From Podila epigama (taxonomy: Eukaryota; Mortierellomycota; Mortierellomycetes; Mortierellales; Mortierellaceae): DNA of 12,401 nucleotides. Shown in pieces: positions 7,708 through 12,401 of this stretch (positions are counted from its first letter, which is position 1; the number at the start of each line of letters is the position of its first letter). The stretch is taken from the NCBI GenBank assembly GCA_015679605.1, contig JAAAVE010000719.1, forward strand, positions 1,971 through 14,371. Direction: 5' to 3'. The notes beneath the pieces are model-generated. The model made no database searches, was not told where the DNA came from, and saw nothing but the letters and a program-made list of their open reading frames with translations. The translations under genes were made by a program, and so were the position numbers.

Positions 7708-9360
7708 ACTTGACTTCAAAAGTCTCCTTGGTGTCATTCAGATCCTCCTCACTTTCGCTACGCTTCTTGACAGCAGCAGCCAAGAGGACGGCATCCTGAC
7801 GCTTGAGTCTTGGTGTAACGATGCGGACGTAAATGGCAAAGAGAGCAATGATCAAATGCGCAATGCCCATGAGAACAAAGGGAGCACCAGGCATCCAGTG
7901 ATCAAAGAGATAACCACCCAGCTTGACCATGAACATGATACTAATGGCACCACAGAAACTAAACACACCAGCAACACTGCCACGGTACTTTGGATCGAGT
8001 GTCAATCCGTTGAGCAAGGTCATACCGGTGACAATCATACCAATCTGACCAAAGCCGACGAGACAGACAAAGATATAGTTGGCTTTGGCGCCGGGGGCAT
8101 TTTTGGTGAATGCAAAGGGCAAACTGCCAATAGCGCCAGCGAAGCCAGCAAATGCCAAAATAGAAGATTTCTCGATCCGTTCACCAGCAAAACCGTAGAA
8201 AGGGGCGAATGCGAGGGAAACACCTTGGGCGATACCGGTAAGCATGTGGGTATCACCTGCAGCAGCACCGCAGCTGTTCTTTGTACACCAACCAAGGTCT
8301 TCGTAGTACTTTACAACCCAAAGACTCATATAGGTAGAGAACAACACGGTATCAGCGCGAGACTAGTGAGTGTGAGTGTAAGTGTGAGTGCGAAGAGAAG
8401 GTGAGTGTGTTAGAGTATTGATATAATGTGTATCAAGAAAAGTGACGAAAGAAAAATCTCACTTACGACAAAACTTGACATGTAGGCCAAGGCAACACGA
8501 GGATCACGGGCAGCAAGAAAACCGTATTTCAGCATCTTGAAGGGGTTCTCCAACGACTGGAGCTCGGGAGCGGGCTCCAGGGATGCCTTGTTACGGGAGA
8601 AGGCGCGTTTGGTCCAGTATTTGATACCCTTGACGTGGCTACCCTCCATGTCGTGCATGGTGAACATGAACATGACGGCGACGGCGATAGCAGTGCCTCC
8701 AACGATCTGGAAACAGAGCTCGATACCCTTGATTTCACTACCAGCCTTTTGAACGAGCTGGAAGGGGACCTTGGTGAGGACCATACCGGCAACCAGACCG
8801 CCAAAACCAGCAAACATGCCGACGACGGCACTGACACGGCCACGCTCACGCTGGCCACCGGCGACATCACTCAAGGTACCAGTCATCATGCAGGTTGCAG
8901 CAGCAGAGCCGACAGAGAAGAGGAGGCGGCAGAGCAAGAGTTGAGGATAGACGTTTCTGGCGAGAGGGTAGAGGGTGAGGGCGGTGCCGAGGCAGAGGAA
9001 GCCTGCGCTGTAGATGGGTCTACGACCGATGCGGTCAGAGAGAAGGCCCCAGATGAGGGTGGCGGGGAGAGCAATGATTTCGTCATAGAGTGCAATGTTG
9101 CCGGTGAGATCTCCCTTATCACCAGTGATGCCGAGGATGACAGTGAGGACGAAGGGCTGGATGATAGCGAGGTAAGCGATGAGACAGATGGTGCCGAAAC
9201 AAGCGAGGAGGTACGAGCAAAAGTTGAGGTAGGTGATGTTGTCGTTGACGATGAAGATCCAGAAGAGACGTTTGCGGGGAGGAGGGACAGGTAGGTAGGA
9301 AGATTCCTGATCACTGTGATCAATGGCCATGTCTGGCTCTGATGCTTTATCGGACTTCAT
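7706..9360 (-). CDS. Major facilitator superfamily transporter, two exons
   Basis: This is a secondary transporter of 516 aa with about twelve membrane helices, in the usual MFS size range. Exons on the - strand are 9360-8467 (298 codons) and 8362-7706 (218 codons plus stop), phase 0. The intron (8466-8363, 104 nt) has donor GTAAGT, branch point CTAAC at 8413-8409 and an acceptor ending CACTAG. The join reads SSFV then SRADTVLF, a natural start to TM7. MFS motif A is seen as GLLSDRIGRR at 105-114 between TM2 and TM3. The N-terminal 30 residues and the tail after about 485 are charged and cytosolic. A central loop of roughly 240-290 links the two six-helix halves. The start at 9360 follows a CT-rich leader. 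The substrate cannot be told. Long open frames on the opposite strand are shadows of its codon bias. Confidence 0.88.
8363..8466 (-). other. Intron of the MFS transporter gene (104 nt)
   Basis: Donor GTAAGT (8466-8461), branch point CTAAC (8413-8409) and acceptor CACTAG (ending 8363) are all canonical on the - strand. The CACTCA-type repeat near the 3' end supplies the pyrimidine-rich stretch. Its presence shows the gene is not a processed retrocopy. Confidence 0.88.
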
Positions 9361-9600
9361 TAGTAGAGGGGATGAGTGGGGGAGGAAGGTAGGTGGTTAG
9401 ACTAAGGAGGAAGAGCGGGAGGAGGGGAGTGGAAGAAGATGGAAAGGGGAAGGGGGGAAGGGTGGAAAGAAAGAAATAAATGGAAAGAAGGAAGGAAGGA
9501 AGGAAGGAGGAGGACGAAGGACGAGGCCAAAGAACAAAGCAGCGAAGAAAAGAAAGAAGAAGAAGAAAAAGAAGAAAAAGTGGACGAGAATAAATCAAAA
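9361..9600 (-). promoter_or_regulatory. CT-rich promoter and leader of the transporter gene
   Basis: On the - strand this 240-bp block is almost wholly C and T, including TTCC repeats (9485-9508 on the + strand as GGAA units) and TTCTTCTTC runs. It sits directly upstream of the start codon at 9360 and matches the leaders of the other genes in the window. A leader intron further upstream is possible, but no donor and acceptor pair is convincing. Confidence 0.5.
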
Positions 9601-10524
9601 ACGATCTGATAGTGCGTTTGGGTAAGACAGTTTCTCACTCTTATTCTCTCTCTCTGGTAAGGACGCACATTACTCGCCTACAGGACTAAGCAAGAACCGG
9701 GGATGACGGAGAGAAGGCGAGAAGGCGTTATCAGATGGATGTTTATCCCGAGGTATGCTGGCCTGATGTCGTGTGTTGTTTCTTTCTGTTTGAGTTGTGG
9801 ATTTAGTTCTTCTTTGTTGTTGTTGACGCAGTGGTGGTATGGAGAGAAGTGAAAGTTAGTGTGTAAGTGAATGTTCAGTTGTTCAATGTCATGACAAGCA
9901 GAGAGTGGAGATGAGTGTGAGTGGTCGTTGTGAGCCAACGGATGTCAAGGATGAGAATGAAGTGCTGCTGAGTGCAAGCTGGAGATGAAAATTTAGGGCC
10001 TTGCAGTGTTGATGTTGGACGCGGCAAAACATTTTTGAGGACAAGCAAGTCAGCAGTCAAAAGGAGAAACCTGGTTACAAGTACTACATGGTGTATGTGT
10101 GTCTGTGAACTTGTAGTCTTTAATACTTTTGTGTTTTCTTTCTTTCTTTGTCTCTTTCTTCCGTTCTTTTTCCTTCTTCCTTTCTTTTTTCCTTGTTCTT
10201 GGCTAACAAAGTGGCAATGAGCGACCATGGATGAACAAGGGGGGTGTTAACAATGGGTGATAGTGAGCGGCAATGGACAACGGATAGGTGACAACATGGT
10301 TGACAGTTGAACAACTCACTCGGCTGGCTTCAAGAAAAATGAAGAAAAAAACAAATACAAAAAAAAACTGGTTTCTAACAAGGTTCAAAACTGCACAGTC
10401 CCTTCTTCTTTCATTGTCTGTAACTGCTTTCACTTGACCATGTCTTTTTGCATGTCCCGTTCCTTGTTTTATCCCTCATTCATTGAGTGGGTGGGTCGTC
10501 ATCCTTCTCAGGGAATGGTTCAAC

Positions 10525-10557
10525 GCATTGCATTGCATTGCGCTGCGTTGCATTGCA
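10525..10557. repeat. GCATT pentanucleotide repeat, six units
   Basis: Six consecutive 5-bp units run 10525-10554: GCATT three times, then GCGCT, GCGTT and GCATT, followed by GCAC. It is a small imperfect microsatellite in the gene-poor region. Confidence 0.8.
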
Positions 10558-10950
10558 CAGCATGGACACAGAAGAAAGGAAGAAGACGAATAAAGGAGAC
10601 CCTGCCCCTGACGACCAGGTTCAATCACATTAACCCTTGACAAAAAACACATTGGGCAAGCACAGTCTCCCCTACCAGCCGTGGCTATGGTCATGCATCC
10701 TCCTCTCCGGTACACGGTACACCCTTCCCACTCCTGGTCGCTTCGTGCATGTCCGTCAGGATGGTATTTCTAGCGGAAAAACGTGCTTTCCTAAACAACA
10801 ACGAACAGGGTGCAGGGTCATAGAGTGCTCACAATAGAAGTGATCCTGAATGTTTTTGATCGAAGCGGCCTTTCAATGCTCGGAGAAATAATACAAACAT
10901 GTCACTTGTGTAGAGAGAGTCATCTTTGGCAATAAACGTGACCCAGCAGA

Positions 10951-11354
10951 ATGCAATGGTGTCCAAATGTGTGTGCCTGTGTCAGTGTGTCTGTGTGTTT
11001 GTTGGGTATGAGAAGAAGAGCAAACAAAACCCAGAAGCTGCAGCACCCAACAGCGGCTCAATATTGCATGAAAGGATACTTCGCCCCCGACGCATGGGAT
11101 AATTTTGCTTACCTTGTCCGGTTAGCTCTAAGAGTGGATCTGGAATTGGACCCGGGCCAAAGTCAACATCTGATAAGTCTCTTTTTTTTTTTTTTTTACT
11201 TTTTATTTTTTTACCAAGTTACGAAACAAACAATTGTCATCAAGAATCATTACAACAATAGAAACAGTATGATTGTTGCTGGCATCTGATAAGGCTCCCC
11301 GTGGTTTACGAAGAAATGCTTGACTTGTTGAGTGTGGGTGAGTCTCAACCAAGG
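10951..11354 (+). pseudogene. Interrupted coding-like fragment (unrecognised)
   Basis: On the + strand a frame opens from about 10951 and from 11041 reads like real protein, with MKGYFAPDAWDNFAYLVRLA and a following acidic/hydrophobic helix. At 11177 it runs into poly-T. If the 116-bp insertion plus one duplicated target copy is discounted, the frame resumes at 11283 with LPVVYEEMLDLLSVGE before a stop at 11355-11357. So the two halves line up in frame only across the ancestral, empty site. I do not recognise the family; a remnant of a transposase or other repeated gene is possible. The opposite strand is also open across the same join, which lowers certainty. No start codon with a leader and no upstream exon were found. 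Confidence 0.35.
11167..11297 (-). mobile_element. Poly(A)-tailed retroposed insertion with target-site duplication
   Basis: The sequence CATCTGATAAGTCTC at 11167-11181 recurs as CATCTGATAAGGCTC at 11283-11297, 14 of 15 bases identical. Between them lie 101 bp (11182-11282). Read on the - strand, the insert starts right after one duplicate copy and ends in 16 A directly against the other, with AATAAA-like sequence (AAAAAATAAAAA) shortly before the tail. A poly(A) tail abutting a duplication of this length is the hallmark of target-primed reverse transcription by a LINE-type enzyme. The insert may be a 5'-truncated LINE, a SINE or a short retrocopy; it is too short to name. Confidence 0.62.
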
Positions 11355-11987
11355 TAGGCTCCAATCTGATCCTCTTCCAGTCCACATGTAGACCGTCTTG
11401 ATGACGGATGATCCAATGGTCACAACGATAGGTATATTTTGAGTACCCACCTTCTTCTTTTTGTATTTCCGCCAAGTCGTGTACAGTGTCTGTCTGGTCT
11501 CAACAGCGACGCCGTTTGTCGAAAATCATTCATCCACTCATCCTCATTCTTTCCTTTGCGCCCCTTTGACGCGGAATTTGGTCTGGGTGTATTTTTTTTG
11601 CATCCCCGCATTGTTCCATCCCCCATGCGCATGAATCCCTGTTTTGTGTTGTCGTACAATGGGGTTCAGTTTTGGTTGTGGATGATGCTGAGGTTGCATG
11701 AGTTTATGAGAGTAGGGAGTTCAAGCACGTACAAAAAAAAAGTAATAATGGTTTGTTACCAATGCTTTTTGACCGTTTGTTGTCCCTTTTTAAGAAGCGC
11801 CATTTTCATGAATGTAGCTCAAATGGTGGAATGTCTTTTTCTCTCGCGATAAAATGTTGGACCTGTTTGTCCTCAGTCCAAGATGAAAAAGTTTTTTTTT
11901 GTTAACCTTGTCTAAATGTGTATTTTGTGTTTATGAAAAAAGATAACGGTCTTTGTGCTCTGGACCTTATTTTAATCCCCACATCTT

Positions 11988-12108
11988 CATTCACACACAC
12001 AGACACATCCAACATACACAAACAACACACACAGACAACACACACAAAACATACATATGCACATTCTTGCACACAAATACACAAACACATTCACACCTCC
12101 AAACACCA
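11988..12108. repeat. CA-rich simple sequence upstream of the secreted-protein gene
   Basis: ACAC, CACACAGACA and ACACAAAC words fill this stretch, with almost no G on the + strand except in GACA units. It lies 225-345 bp upstream of the last start codon and could be a degraded (CA)n microsatellite or part of the promoter. Confidence 0.65.
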
Positions 12109-12211
12109 CTCCAATGGCCTCATTGGCCATCTATCATCTCTTCTTCTCCTTCCACTTATCCGATCCACTCATCTGAGATCGACAAACAGTCGTTCCAGTC
12201 TTTCTGGTCGC

Positions 12212-12333
12212 TATCAGATTTAAAAACTTGAGCCGTTTGTTGTTTTTTTTTCTCCTCTCCTTCCTCCTCCTCCTTCCTTCTTTCCTTCTCGTACTCACCT
12301 TACCGACATACAAGCACTGCACTCCTTCTCATC
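12212..12333 (+). promoter_or_regulatory. Promoter and CT-rich leader of the secreted-protein gene
   Basis: An AT-rich GATTTAAAAA at about 12217-12226 could act as a TATA-like element. It is followed by a T-run and a CTCCTTCC-type pyrimidine tract at 12240-12290, then a short leader to the ATG at 12334. The arrangement matches the other genes in the window. Confidence 0.45.
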
Positions 12334-12401
12334 ATGCGTTTCTCTGTCATCGCCATTGCTGCTGCCGTTGTCGCTGTTGTCAGCGCCCAGGACCCCCACC
12401 C
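12334..12401 (+). CDS. Secreted or cell-surface protein, N-terminus only (partial)
   Basis: The window ends after 22 complete codons. The visible part is a classical signal peptide: MRFS, a hydrophobic core of Val, Ile and Ala to residue 16, and a VSA/Q cleavage site after A18, followed by QDPHP. The gene continues beyond 12401, so the mature protein and its function are unknown. C-ending codons match the ATPase and transporter genes and support real coding. The start is supported by the CT-rich leader and the signal peptide beginning at this ATG. Confidence 0.68.
   Translation, partial: MRFSVIAIAAAVVAVVSAQDPH

Larger units (their letters stand above)
9601..12333. other. Gene-poor region of about 2.7 kb
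   Basis: No intact protein gene, tRNA or rRNA could be supported here. It holds distal leader sequence of the transporter, a T/C-rich patch at 10130-10200, a GCATT pentamer repeat, an interrupted coding-like fragment with a poly(A)-tailed insertion (about 10951-11354), a CA-rich stretch (11988-12108) and the leader of the last gene. Open frames such as 11439-11852 lack splice context, domains or codon bias like the neighbours. Confidence 0.55.

Noticed and set aside
7856-8404. 182-aa open frame on the + strand across transporter exon 2
   Set aside because: It is antisense to the second MFS exon and runs through its intron; no independent support.
8635-9294. 219-aa open frame on the + strand across the transporter
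   Set aside because: It is antisense to the MFS exon, with highly acidic, low-complexity composition caused by the transporter's codon bias.
7706-9360. Transporter as a processed retrocopy because of the poly(A) after its stop
   Set aside because: The gene keeps a canonical intron and a normal CT-rich promoter, so it was not copied from spliced mRNA.
9728-9737. TTATCAGATG, a third match to ten bases of the target-site duplication
   Set aside because: The match stops at ten bases, there is no poly(A) beside it, and a chance ten-base match in this much sequence is not rare.
10618-10628. GGTTCAATCAC resembling a tRNA B-box
   Set aside because: No A-box at suitable spacing and no cloverleaf or acceptor stem could be folded around it.
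11439-11852. 137-aa open frame on the + strand in the gene-poor region
   Set aside because: Composition is rich in Phe, Cys and Met as expected of random T-rich DNA. No motif, codon bias or leader was seen.

Overview
This is a nuclear window from a fungus. The evidence is short GT-AG introns with CTRAY-type branch points, CT-rich leaders upstream of start codons, many homopolymer runs, and a fungal-type (subfamily IID, ENA) sodium/potassium P-type ATPase. The overall style suggests an early-diverging lineage such as Mortierellomycota/Mucoromycota; that placement is an inference, not read directly from a marker.

Layout. (1) 1-464: short tandem 13-mer, then a CT-rich leader. (2) 465-3672, + strand: ENA-type cation-exporting ATPase, two exons, 1004 aa. 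(3) 3673-4825: non-coding, simple repeats, a hairpin beside a poly-T tract, then a CT-rich leader. (4) 4826-6410, + strand: a four-exon SH3 adaptor resembling the Nbp2/Skb5 family. (5) 6411-6650: short convergent 3' region holding a GAT/GAC microsatellite. (6) 6651-7212, - strand: a hidden three-exon gene for a 90-aa protein with one membrane helix and a leucine-heptad coiled coil; no single long open frame reveals it. (7) 7213-7705: its promoter, with overlapping AP-1-like and E-box sites, and the 3' flank of the next gene with two long poly(A) tracts. (8) 7706-9360, - strand: a 516-aa major facilitator superfamily transporter, two exons. (9) 9361-12333: about 3 kb with no intact gene. It holds a CT-rich leader of the transporter, small tandem repeats, and near 11.0-11.35 kb an old coding-like fragment split by a 101-bp poly(A)-tailed insertion flanked by a 15-bp target-site duplication (14/15 identical). 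(10) 12334-12401, + strand: start of a secreted protein, cut by the window edge.

How the genes relate. Fungal genes are not normally in operons, so the neighbours need not work together. Two are both linked to ion stress in yeast: ENA ATPases export Na+ and K+, and Nbp2 links the PP2C phosphatase Ptc1 to the Hog1 MAP kinase pathway, which affects salt tolerance. The transporter substrate cannot be read from the sequence. No clear new multi-gene system is present. The most notable items are the retroposed insertion, the reading frame it interrupts, and the hidden small-protein gene.
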